A stretch of 6,355 nucleotides of DNA from Candidatus Desulfofervidaceae bacterium (GCA_021160485.1 JAGHCL010000082.1:1-6355), one strand, 5' to 3'. Shown: positions 1 through 6,087, counted from the first letter of the stretch. Made by a program: numbers and translations. The notes: generated from the letters alone by a model not told the origin.

Positions 1-5
1 TAATA

Positions 6-40
6 TGCAATAATTTTGGTAATATACTATGTTGCAATAA
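6..40 (+). repeat. direct 8-base repeat TGCAATAA flanking the candidate -10
   Basis: TGCAATAA occurs at 6-13 and again at 33-40, 27 bases apart, on either side of the candidate -10 element for rlmB. The spacing is not a multiple of a helical turn. In an AT-rich leader this may be chance, but it could be a pair of regulator half-sites. Confidence 0.25.
23..28 (+). promoter_or_regulatory. candidate -10 element upstream of rlmB
   Basis: TATACT matches the sigma-70 -10 consensus at five of six positions and lies 35 bases before the rlmB start. The matching -35 element would fall at or beyond the left edge of the window, so the promoter cannot be completed. The surrounding 40 bases are very AT-rich, which makes chance matches common. 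Confidence 0.3.
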
Positions 41-63
41 GCTTCCTTAAGTTAGGTTTTAGT

Positions 64-792
64 ATGAATGATTATATTTATGGATTCCATCCAGTAATTG
101 AGGCCTTAACTACACAACCAGATATAATAGAAAAATTGTTTTTGGCTGAAGATATTCAGTTTCATAAAAAACAAAAGATTCTTGCTCTGGCCCGACAAAG
201 AAATATTTTGGTAAAATTTCGCCCCCGCATTTATTTAGACAATATTTTTAAAAAAACAGGACAAGTTCCTGCACATCAGGGTGTGGCAGGAAAATTAAGA
301 ACCTTTCATTACATAGGACTAGAAACTCTTCTTAACCAGCCTGCAAAATTAATTTTACTCCTAGACCATATTCAGGATCCTCAAAATCTGGGCAATATTA
401 TTCGGAGTGCAGCGGCTTTTGGAGTAAATGCAGTTATTCTGCCCAAGGATAGGGCTGCAGGTATAACTTCTACGGTGATTAAAGCTTCTGCCGGAGCCGC
501 CTTGCGCTTACCCATTATTAGGGTAACCAACTTTGCTCAAACCATAGATGAACTAAAAAAAGCTGGGTTTTGGTGCGTAGGGACGGTGGTTGAAAATGGA
601 ATGCCTCTTTGGGAGATTCCCAAAGATTTACCTCTGGTTTTAGTTATCGGTCATGAACATCAAGGATTAAGCCGTTTAGTCAAAGAAAAATGTGATTTCC
701 TTGCCACTATTCCTATGCAGGGTAAGTTTAACTCCCTGAATGCGGCTGCGGCTACAGCCATTTGTCTTTATGAACTCCTTCGTCCCAAATAA
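64..792 (+). CDS. rlmB: 23S rRNA (guanosine-2'-O-)-methyltransferase RlmB, SPOUT/TrmH family
   Basis: This 242-residue enzyme is predicted to transfer a methyl group from S-adenosylmethionine to the ribose 2'-OH of a 23S rRNA guanosine (G2251 in E. coli, in the peptidyl-transferase P loop). Residues 1-75 form the L30e-like substrate-binding domain, opening with the typical YIYGFHPVIEAL. The rest is the trefoil-knot SPOUT domain. Motif 1 is DPQNLGNIIRSA (105-116), with the conserved Asn108 and Arg114. Motif 2 is IGHEHQG (195-201), with the conserved Glu198. Motif 3 is IPMQGKFNSLNAAAA (216-230). Length is normal for the family. The ATG at 64 is preferred over an in-frame one at 16: it gives the standard N-terminus and has GTTAGG seven bases upstream. 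The radical SAM gene begins 4 bases after its stop. A related TrmH-family methyltransferase with another RNA target cannot be fully excluded. Confidence 0.92.
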   Translation: MNDYIYGFHPVIEALTTQPDIIEKLFLAEDIQFHKKQKILALARQRNILVKFRPRIYLDNIFKKTGQVPAHQGVAGKLRTFHYIGLETLLNQPAKLILLLDHIQDPQNLGNIIRSAAAFGVNAVILPKDRAAGITSTVIKASAGAALRLPIIRVTNFAQTIDELKKAGFWCVGTVVENGMPLWEIPKDLPLVLVIGHEHQGLSRLVKEKCDFLATIPMQGKFNSLNAAAATAICLYELLRPK

Positions 793-796
793 AACC

Positions 797-2146
797 ATGA
801 AAAAACCACGCTTGTTGCTAATTAATCCTTGGATTTATGATTTTGCTGCCCATGATTACTGGGCCAAGCCACTGGGATTGCTTTATATTGCCAGTTGGCT
901 TCGAGCCAATGGTTGCCATGTGGATTTCATTGACTGTCTTAATGTCCACCACCCCCAGATGGCCTTTGAACCTCACATTAAACATGCCACCCGTCGTGCT
1001 AATGGCACCGGCAAATTTTACCGGCAACGTATACCTAAACCGGCTTTTTTTACCCATATTCCCAGACATTATTATCGGTATGGTCTTACTTACCGCCTTT
1101 TCTGGGAAGAATTAAATAAACTCCCTCCTCCTGATGTCATTCTTATTACCTCAGGAATGACCTATTGGTATCCAGGGGTATTTGCTGTTATCCACTTTTG
1201 TAAGCAAAAATGGCCCCAGGTGCCCATAACCCTAGGTGGAATTTACGCTACCCTTTGCTATGAACATGCATGCCAGTATAGCCAGGCAGATTTCGTTGTA
1301 AAAGGCCCGGCAGAAACAACTTTACCTTCACTTTTAGAACAGCTTACTGGTATCAAATTGGAATACACACCCAAGATGGAATACGATCCCGACTTGCCTT
1401 ATCCTGCCTTTGATTTACTTCCCCAGATAGACTATGTATGTATTCTTACCTCACGGGGTTGCCCATTTCGGTGCGAATATTGTGCTTCAAGGCTGCTTTT
1501 TTCCACTTTTTATCAACGGCCACCTCAAGATGTGTTTAAAGAAATTATTTTCTGGCACACACAATATGGTATTAAAGAATTCGCATTCTATGACGATGCT
1601 CTTTTAGTTAACGCTGAAACGCATGCCGTTCCATTATTCAACATGATTATCAAGAGCAAAATAAACGTCCATTTTCATACACCCAATGGCCTTCATGCCC
1701 GTTTTATCACTCCAAAAGTAGCTAAAATTATGTTTCAAGCAGGTGTAAAAACTGTCCGTTTGGGTCTTGAAACAGCCAGTCCCAAACGCCATGATCAAAA
1801 ATTGACAAGAGAGGAATTTATCCAGGCAGTGCACTACCTTCATGAAGTGGGTTTTACTCCCAGTCAAATCGGAAGCTACATCCTTATCGGGTTGCCAGGC
1901 CAAGCAAAGGCAGAAGTGAAAGAAACAATTGTTTTTGCTCAAAAGTTAGGAATAACTCCCCGCTTGGCAGAATATTCGCCCATTCCTGGAACAAAACTCT
2001 GGCCAGAGGCATTACAGTGCAGTCAGTATGATTTAGCTAATGAACCCCTTACCCATAACAACTCTATCCTCCCCTGTGCCCATTCTTCTCTTAGTTGGGA
2101 AGATATAAAAGAACTCAAAAAAATTTGGCACATCTCTTGCACTTAA
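797..2146 (+). CDS. B12-binding-domain radical SAM protein, substrate unknown
   Basis: A 449-residue soluble protein. Residues 1 to about 190 resemble the Rossmann-like cobalamin-binding domain of B12-dependent radical SAM enzymes: an opening strand RLLLINPW (5-12), then PLGLLYIASWLRANGCHVDFID (25-46) and the strand-turn PITLGGIYA (143-151). The usual cobalamin-ligand motif DxHxxG is not seen, so cofactor binding is uncertain. The radical SAM core starts near 212, with the 4Fe-4S cluster motif CPFRCEYC (Cys222, Cys226, Cys229). It continues through EFAFYDDALLV (261-271), RLGLETAS (321-328) and LIGLPGQ (363-369), the last two typical of this family's barrel strands. The ATG at 797 is chosen because MKKPRLLLINP is the natural domain start. 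In-frame ATGs at 740 and 770 would add residues translated from the end of rlmB. No clear Shine-Dalgarno precedes 797, so translation may depend on ribosomes finishing rlmB 4 bases upstream. The reaction and substrate cannot be named from sequence. Confidence 0.85.
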   Translation: MKKPRLLLINPWIYDFAAHDYWAKPLGLLYIASWLRANGCHVDFIDCLNVHHPQMAFEPHIKHATRRANGTGKFYRQRIPKPAFFTHIPRHYYRYGLTYRLFWEELNKLPPPDVILITSGMTYWYPGVFAVIHFCKQKWPQVPITLGGIYATLCYEHACQYSQADFVVKGPAETTLPSLLEQLTGIKLEYTPKMEYDPDLPYPAFDLLPQIDYVCILTSRGCPFRCEYCASRLLFSTFYQRPPQDVFKEIIFWHTQYGIKEFAFYDDALLVNAETHAVPLFNMIIKSKINVHFHTPNGLHARFITPKVAKIMFQAGVKTVRLGLETASPKRHDQKLTREEFIQAVHYLHEVGFTPSQIGSYILIGLPGQAKAEVKETIVFAQKLGITPRLAEYSPIPGTKLWPEALQCSQYDLANEPLTHNNSILPCAHSSLSWEDIKELKKIWHISCT

Positions 2147-2165
2147 GCAAAAAGTGTGCTATTAA
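2137..2165 (+). promoter_or_regulatory. candidate extended -10 promoter for the three-domain regulator gene
   Basis: TTGCAC (2137-2142), a 17-base spacer and TATTAA (2160-2165, four of six consensus matches) form a sigma-70-like promoter. The -10 is preceded by TGC (2157-2159), giving the extended -10 TGn motif. A short dyad, CACTT (2140-2144) and AAGTG (2152-2156), sits in the spacer and could be an operator. The start codon is 39 bases downstream, preceded by GAGGTAGGAAG. Confidence 0.4.
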
Positions 2166-2204
2166 ATAACATAAGAATAAAATAAGTGAAGAGGTAGGAA
2201 GAAA

Positions 2205-3143
2205 ATGAAATCTTTAGCCAAAAGAGATATAACTTTTGGGACAGAAGTCAATTTAAAACAATTGCAATATTTTAAAGATTATCCAGTAGAATGTCTCGTT
2301 CTCAACGAGCGTGAAGCTAAATTGTGTGCGGTTTTGGACATCAAAACTTTGGGTAAACTTGCGGCAACTCCTGTAAAACGGGCTCTAGAGATAAGAAATC
2401 TATGGCATCGCTCGGTTCAAAGTCTGATGGCCAAATTGGCACAGTTTGTGACAAATTGGTCCGAAGTGGAAACAGACTTTTTGCAAACTCCCTTTACTGA
2501 AATATTGCAAAAGATGGCACGGTTTGTTCCGAGTAAAGAAAGAGTATTTTTTATTAGACGATATTTTTACGGTGAAACGCTAAGTGAGATTGGAAAAGAC
2601 TATGGTTTAACCAGGGAGGCAGTGAGACAAAAATTGCTCAAGGCCAAAAAGAGTTTGCAGACACCTAATTGGGAAAAGGTAGTTAACCTCTATTTAGAGA
2701 AACATATTGTTCCGTTGTTTAAGAAAAATCAAAGGGAAATGTTGCCCAAAGAGAAAGTAGCACAGCGGTTGCAAGGAGAATTTAAAAATGCCTTACCAGT
2801 AGCTTGTGCAACGTTTATTCTGCTGGAACAGTTGTATTTTGAAGATAAAAATACAGAATGTGCTAAAGTAGTTAGAATTGCACGCAGATTATTAGAAAGA
2901 ATCGTTAAACGGACTTTTGACTCTCACTATCGGCGTGTATGTCGCCAGGGAGAAATAGGGAAAAAGATTAGAATGCTGCGACGCCTACAGGGGTGGACAC
3001 AGGCAGAGTTGGCAAAGCGTCTAGGGTGTGCCCGAATTACAGTTAATATGTGGGAACAAGGCAAGTCCATTCCTAAAGGTAAAAACATAGAAAAAATTGC
3101 CCGGGTTTTTGGGCTCCCTAAGGAAGCTCTGGTAATGGGATAA
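2205..3143 (+). CDS. three-domain DNA-binding regulator: alpha-CTD-like, sigma region 4-like and Cro/CI-type HTH
   Basis: A 312-residue basic protein made only of DNA-binding modules. Residues 28-82 align without gaps to the C-terminal domain of the RNA polymerase alpha subunit: PVECLVLNEREAKL, then IKTLGKL and IRNLWHRS. Residues 108-151 match sigma-70 region 4.2, with TLSEIGKDYGLTREAVRQ (125-142) as the helix-turn-helix. Residues 155-245 are probably helical and not recognised. Residues 250-311 are an XRE/Cro/CI-type helix-turn-helix with IRMLRRLQGWTQAELAKRLG, WEQGKSIP and IARVFGLP. No sigma region 2, phosphorylation site, protease site or membrane segment is seen, so it cannot act as a complete sigma factor. 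A role as a transcription regulator that recognises promoter-like DNA or contacts polymerase is inference. The ATG has AGGAAG just upstream. The gene stands alone: its own candidate promoter precedes it and an intrinsic terminator follows 3 bases after the stop. The domain calls are firmer than any target assignment. Confidence 0.8.
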   Translation: MKSLAKRDITFGTEVNLKQLQYFKDYPVECLVLNEREAKLCAVLDIKTLGKLAATPVKRALEIRNLWHRSVQSLMAKLAQFVTNWSEVETDFLQTPFTEILQKMARFVPSKERVFFIRRYFYGETLSEIGKDYGLTREAVRQKLLKAKKSLQTPNWEKVVNLYLEKHIVPLFKKNQREMLPKEKVAQRLQGEFKNALPVACATFILLEQLYFEDKNTECAKVVRIARRLLERIVKRTFDSHYRRVCRQGEIGKKIRMLRRLQGWTQAELAKRLGCARITVNMWEQGKSIPKGKNIEKIARVFGLPKEALVMG

Positions 3144-3146
3144 AAT

Positions 3147-3188
3147 GGGTAATGGGGTAAGCTTTTACCTCACTGCCCTTTCTTTATT
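3147..3188 (+). terminator. strong rho-independent terminator after the regulator gene
   Basis: The arms 3147-3160 and 3165-3178 form a 14-position stem with one A-C mismatch and two G-U pairs, closed by a GCTT tetraloop and followed by TTTCTTTATT. It lies 3 bases past the regulator stop codon and separates that gene from lnt. The GGTAATGGG in the left arm (3148-3156) repeats the end of the coding sequence (3131-3139). On the minus strand the downstream tract is only ATTTTAT, so it would be weaker in that direction. Confidence 0.85.
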
Positions 3189-3211
3189 AAATCCGCAAGT
3201 CTCACGCCATA

Positions 3212-3230
3212 GTCAACACAACAATTGACA
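3212..3230 (+). promoter_or_regulatory. candidate -35 and dyad upstream of lnt
   Basis: A perfect TTGACA (3225-3230) lies 30 bases before the lnt start, and its first five bases form the right half of an inverted repeat GTCAA (3212-3216)...TTGAC (3225-3229). No convincing -10 element lies at the proper spacing; the nearest A/T-rich hexamers match weakly. After the terminator at 3147-3188, lnt and prfB need a promoter of their own, and this 70-base stretch is the only place for it before lnt. Confidence 0.3.
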
Positions 3231-3259
3231 AAATCACAAAGAAGCGGCAATTTAGTTTT

Positions 3260-4795
3260 ATGTCTAAAGGATATTTATTTCCTGTCTTTTCTGCAATCTT
3301 GCTCGTGTTCAGTTTCCCTCCCTTTGACCTTTATCCTTTGGCTTGGTTTGCTTTTTTACCTTTGTTATGGGCCATAAAAGATGCCACTCCTCAGGTTTCG
3401 TTCCTTCGGGGAATTATAACCGGAAGCTTGTTCTTTTTAGGCATTTTGTATTGGACACTTTATGCAATGGTAGACTATGGCGGGCTTTCCTTGTTATGGG
3501 GATTATGTCTCCTCTGTTTACTCGTTACCTACTTGGCGCTTTATTTTGGTATTTTTTGTTATACTATAAAACAACTTGCGCTGATAGAAAATCCTGTTTT
3601 TCCATGGTTTGCCTCTATATTTTGGGTAGGACTTGAATACGTCAGAGGACATTTTTTAACTGGTTTTCCCTGGGAATTGTTGGGAGACTCTCAATATAAG
3701 TGGCTTCATTTCATCCAGATGGCCGATATAGGAGGCGTATATTTATTGTCATTTTTTGTTATTCTAGGCAATGCCTGCCTTTTCCAGTGCCTGTTTCAAA
3801 AGACCAAAGTAGCTTATTTAAATTTGCTTATTTTACTTTTATTACTCGGCCTTGGACTTCTCTATGGTCATAACCGTCTGGCATTTTGGGGAAAAAAGCT
3901 GGCAAACAATCCTCAGCTCAAAATTGCTGTCATTCAGGGTAATATTGACCAGGCTCATAAATGGGACCCGGTTTATCAGGAAGCCACTATTAAGATCTAC
4001 GAGACCCTTACTAAAGCTGCCTCTCGGCAAAAGCCTGACCTGGTTATCTGGCCAGAAACAGCCTTGCCTTTTTATCTCCAACTTGAATCTCCTTATCGGA
4101 AGCAAATCTTAAAACTTGCCCGGGGGACAAATAGCTCCCTCTTAGTAGGAAGCCCTGCTTACGAAATGACTCAAACAGAAGTTAAATATTACAACCGAGC
4201 TTATCTTATCAATAAAAAAGGCATAATCATAAGTCATTACGACAAAACACACCTGGTTCCCTTTGGGGAATACGTGCCCTGTCGGAAGTTATTTTCCTTT
4301 ATTCCTATGCTAGCCAATAATCCTGGAGACTTCTCGCCAGGAAAGTCAGAAATGCCACTTCGTTTTCAACCCGGTGTATCTTTTGGTGTTCTCATATGTT
4401 TTGAGTGTATTTTTCCCGAAATTAGCCAGAAATTGGTAAAGAGGCAGGCCAATTTCCTGGTAAACATTACTAACGATGCCTGGTTTGGGTATACTAGTGC
4501 TCCCTATCAACATCTTTCTATGCTAGTTTTACGTGCCGTAGAAAATAGGAGGGCAATTGCCCGTGCAGCCAACACTGGTATTAGTGCCTTTATTGACCCA
4601 ACCGGACAAATTTTCAAAAAGACCAAACTATTTACCCCGGCCTATCTTGTTGGTAAATTACCCCTGATTAAAGTTAAAACTGTTTATACAATGTATGGAG
4701 ACACCTTGGCTTTTGGGTGTTTGTGTGGTATGTTTATTTTATCAGGAATATACGTTGGAAGGAGGTTTTTATGGAAGAAATTAAAGAAAGTTTAG
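3260..4795 (+). CDS. lnt: apolipoprotein N-acyltransferase Lnt
   Basis: A 511-residue inner-membrane enzyme that adds the third fatty acid, taken from phospholipid, to the N-terminal cysteine of diacylglyceryl lipoproteins, the last maturation step before outer-membrane sorting. The N-terminal half (about 5-205) holds several hydrophobic membrane segments and includes the family's GFPWELLG (135-142). Residues 220-470 are the periplasmic nitrilase-like domain. The catalytic triad is Glu266 in WPETALP, Lys329 in YDKTHLVPFGEYVP and Cys380 in LICFE, equivalent to E. coli Glu267, Lys335 and Cys387. A final hydrophobic helix (about 482-500) and a basic tail, RRFLWKKLKKV, follow. Length is typical. 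The start at 3260 gives the normal N-terminus, but its ribosome binding site is weak. The last 25 bases overlap the start of prfB, and the ribosome binding site of prfB lies inside the lnt coding sequence. Confidence 0.96.
   Translation: MSKGYLFPVFSAILLVFSFPPFDLYPLAWFAFLPLLWAIKDATPQVSFLRGIITGSLFFLGILYWTLYAMVDYGGLSLLWGLCLLCLLVTYLALYFGIFCYTIKQLALIENPVFPWFASIFWVGLEYVRGHFLTGFPWELLGDSQYKWLHFIQMADIGGVYLLSFFVILGNACLFQCLFQKTKVAYLNLLILLLLLGLGLLYGHNRLAFWGKKLANNPQLKIAVIQGNIDQAHKWDPVYQEATIKIYETLTKAASRQKPDLVIWPETALPFYLQLESPYRKQILKLARGTNSSLLVGSPAYEMTQTEVKYYNRAYLINKKGIIISHYDKTHLVPFGEYVPCRKLFSFIPMLANNPGDFSPGKSEMPLRFQPGVSFGVLICFECIFPEISQKLVKRQANFLVNITNDAWFGYTSAPYQHLSMLVLRAVENRRAIARAANTGISAFIDPTGQIFKKTKLFTPAYLVGKLPLIKVKTVYTMYGDTLAFGCLCGMFILSGIYVGRRFLWKKLKKV
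4759..4766 (+). promoter_or_regulatory. strong Shine-Dalgarno for prfB inside lnt
   Basis: AAGGAGGT is a full match to the anti-Shine-Dalgarno and lies 4 bases before the ATG at 4771. It fixes the true prfB start upstream of the in-frame TGA, and so argues against a start at the TTG at 4823 in the downstream frame. Its position within the lnt coding sequence implies translational coupling. Confidence 0.88.
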
Positions 4796-5878
4796 ATCAT
4801 CTTAATCTTCGTTTCCTCAAACTTGAGGAGTATCTTTGACATCCCTGCAAGAACCTCCCGCATTAAAGAATTAGACCATCTTCTTTCCAAACACCAAGAC
4901 TGGCAACAAATTGAAAAGATCAAACCCTTATTGCAGGAGAAGAGCCAGCTAGAAGAGACTGTTCAACTCTGGCAGAGGTATAAAAGTGCCTTAGAAGACT
5001 TAAATGTGCTTTACGAATTGGCCATGGAAGAAAACGATTCTGAAGTTTTAAAAGAAGTAAAGAAAAAAATCACTCAGCTTGAAAAACAGTTTAAAAAGTT
5101 AGAATTACAGTGGCTTTTGAATGAACCTGCGGACAAATTAAATGCCATCATGGAAATCCATGCTGGGGCAGGTGGAACAGATGCTCAAGATTGGGCAGAA
5201 ATGCTGTTAAGAATGTATGTCCGATGGGCGGAAAAAACTGGCTTTAAGGTTGATTTTTTAGATACATTGCGGGGAGAAGAAGCGGGTATCAAAAGTGTTA
5301 CTTTTTTGGTAAAAGGGCCTTATGCGTATGGCTTCTTAAAAGGTGAAATAGGAGTGCATCGGCTTATTCGGCTTTCACCTTTTGACACTGGAAGAAGACG
5401 GCATACCTCCTTTGCAGCCGTATCTGTATATCCTCAGGTCAATGAAGAAATTAAAATAGAACTTAAAGAGAGCGATTTAAAAATTGAAACTTTTCGGTCA
5501 AGTGGTGCTGGTGGCCAACATGTTAATAAAGTAGAAACTGGAGTAAGAATTACCCATTTACCTACAGGGATTGTGGTGCAATCTCAGAGTGAACGTTCTC
5601 AATTTAGGAATAAAGAAGCCGCTTTGATGCTTTTAAAGTCCCGGCTTTACGACTTGGAACAACGTAAACAAGACGAAAAAAAGAGAGAAATGTATGCTAA
5701 CCAGAAAGAAATTGCCTGGGGCAGTCAGATAAGAACTTATACCCTCCATCCTTATAAATTGGTTAAAGATCACCGCACCCAGTTGGGAATTCCCCAGGTA
5801 GAAGCCGTATTGGATGGAGAAATAGACAGCCTTATTGAGACTTATCTCTTGTCTCACAAGAAAAAATCTTCGAGTTAA
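4771..5878 (+). CDS. prfB: peptide chain release factor 2 (RF2), made by +1 programmed frameshift
   Basis: RF2 recognises UAA and UGA stop codons in the ribosome and triggers peptide release. Translation starts at 4771, reads 22 codons to an in-frame TGA at 4837-4839, then shifts +1 and continues to TAA at 5876-5878, giving 368 residues. In full-product numbering, the N-terminal helical domain covers about 1-110. The stop-codon-reading tripeptide Ser-Pro-Phe is at 202-204 (RLSPFDTG) and the peptidyl-transfer GGQ is at 247-249 (SGAGGQHVNKVETG); both lie almost exactly where they do in E. coli RF2. SPF rather than a PxT motif separates it from RF1. RAGTEAQDW-like sequence appears as HAGAGGTDAQDW. 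It overlaps the end of lnt by 25 bases. Expression is autoregulated: low RF2 slows termination at the TGA and favours the shift. A naive annotation would start this gene late at TTG 4823 or call it broken; the sequence supports neither. Confidence 0.96.
4825..4840 (+). promoter_or_regulatory. prfB programmed +1 frameshift site
   Basis: GAGGAG (4825-4830) is an internal Shine-Dalgarno, followed by a 3-base TAT spacer, the slippery codon CTT (4834-4836), the stop TGA (4837-4839) and a C. This is the canonical bacterial prfB arrangement, with the same spacing as in E. coli (AGGGGG-TAT-CTT-TGA-C). On shifting, the P-site tRNA moves from CTT to TTT and the next codon read is GAC (Asp23). TGA followed by C is the weakly terminating context expected here. 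Confidence 0.95.
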
Positions 5879-6034
5879 CCTTCAAAAGAACATCTCGAAA
5901 GTTGCCACTCTCTTTTGTATTTGCCTGCTTTTGCTTTTTTATCAAGGGTCTCCACTCCATTTGCGGCCGATACGACTTTATAACCGTTCTCTTTTAATAG
6001 AGTTTCAGGCAGACAGAGATTTTCTATTGTCCAT
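5875..6034 (-). pseudogene. decayed 5' remnant of a response-regulator (CheY-like receiver) gene
   Basis: On the minus strand an ATG at 6034-6032 is preceded by AAAGGT at good spacing and starts MDNRK, a normal receiver-domain opening. A stop follows after nine codons. In a second minus frame, 6024 to 5875 reads 49 residues: ENLCLPETLLKENGYKVVSA, then ANGVETLDKKAKAGKY. This matches the first helix, second strand and second helix of response-regulator receivers (commonly ENLyLLEtLLkenGYeVvsAaNGvEALe). The intervening ILIVDD-type strand with the acidic pocket is missing, as are the phosphoacceptor Asp and everything after about 5917. The junction at GAAAATC suggests a deletion of roughly 25-30 bases, not a multiple of three, perhaps between short GAAAA repeats (inference). 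The remaining 14 residues to the stop are not recognisable, and the frame ends on bases shared with the prfB stop. A non-functional relic is the best reading. A short hydrophobic frame on the + strand over the same bases is its shadow. Confidence 0.65.
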
Positions 6035-6057
6035 ATAAAGACCTTTATCTTTTAATG

Positions 6058-6087
6058 AATGTAAAGTGTCAGTATTCTTATTATCAA
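6058..6087 (-). promoter_or_regulatory. possible relic promoter of the response-regulator remnant
   Basis: On the minus strand TTGATA (6087-6082; five of six matches to -35) and TACATT (6063-6058; four of six matches to -10) are separated by 18 bases and lie 24 bases before the remnant's ATG. Position and spacing fit, but the region is so AT-rich that the match is weak evidence. Confidence 0.25.

Noticed and set aside
16..63. Upstream in-frame ATG that would extend RlmB by 16 residues
   Set aside because: The extra residues are not part of the family's N-terminus, the stretch contains the candidate -10 element, and MNDYIYGFHPVIEAL at 64 is the typical start.
740..796. Earlier ATGs (740 and 770) for the radical SAM protein
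   Set aside because: They would translate the end of rlmB in another frame and precede the domain with unrelated residues; neither has a clear Shine-Dalgarno.
818..1069. Minus-strand frame within the radical SAM gene
   Set aside because: It is antisense to a clearly conserved coding region and has no recognisable protein features.
837..1115. + strand alternative frame within the radical SAM gene
   Set aside because: It lies wholly within a conserved coding region in another frame and has no recognisable domain.
1634..1942. Minus-strand frame opposite the radical SAM core
   Set aside because: It is a shadow of the conserved barrel region; its Cys- and Phe-rich sequence has no domain pattern.
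2146..2160. AGCA...TGCT hairpin after the radical SAM stop as a terminator
   Set aside because: The stem is only four base pairs with no T-tract, and it overlaps the candidate promoter of the next gene.
3343..3636. Alternative + frame within the lnt membrane region
   Set aside because: It is a shadow of the hydrophobic lnt segments, which give long open alternative frames rich in Phe, Leu and Cys.
3842..4112. Open frames on both strands within the lnt catalytic domain
   Set aside because: Both overlap the conserved nitrilase domain containing Glu266 and show no domain of their own.
4823..4837. TTG at 4823 as the prfB start
   Set aside because: The TTGAGGAG there is the frameshift-stimulating Shine-Dalgarno. 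A strong ribosome site and ATG at 4771, and the conserved CTT TGA C, show that the gene starts upstream.
5835..6038. 67-codon + strand frame starting with TTG inside prfB, with one hydrophobic stretch
   Set aside because: It lacks a ribosome binding site and a standard start, overlaps prfB by 44 bases, and is complementary to the response-regulator relic on the minus strand, which better explains its composition.
6035..6053. ATAAAG-AC-CTTTAT followed by CTTTT as a terminator for prfB
   Set aside because: The stem is almost all A-T with a two-base loop, too weak and too tight for an intrinsic terminator; its AAAGGT on the minus strand is better read as the relic gene's ribosome site.
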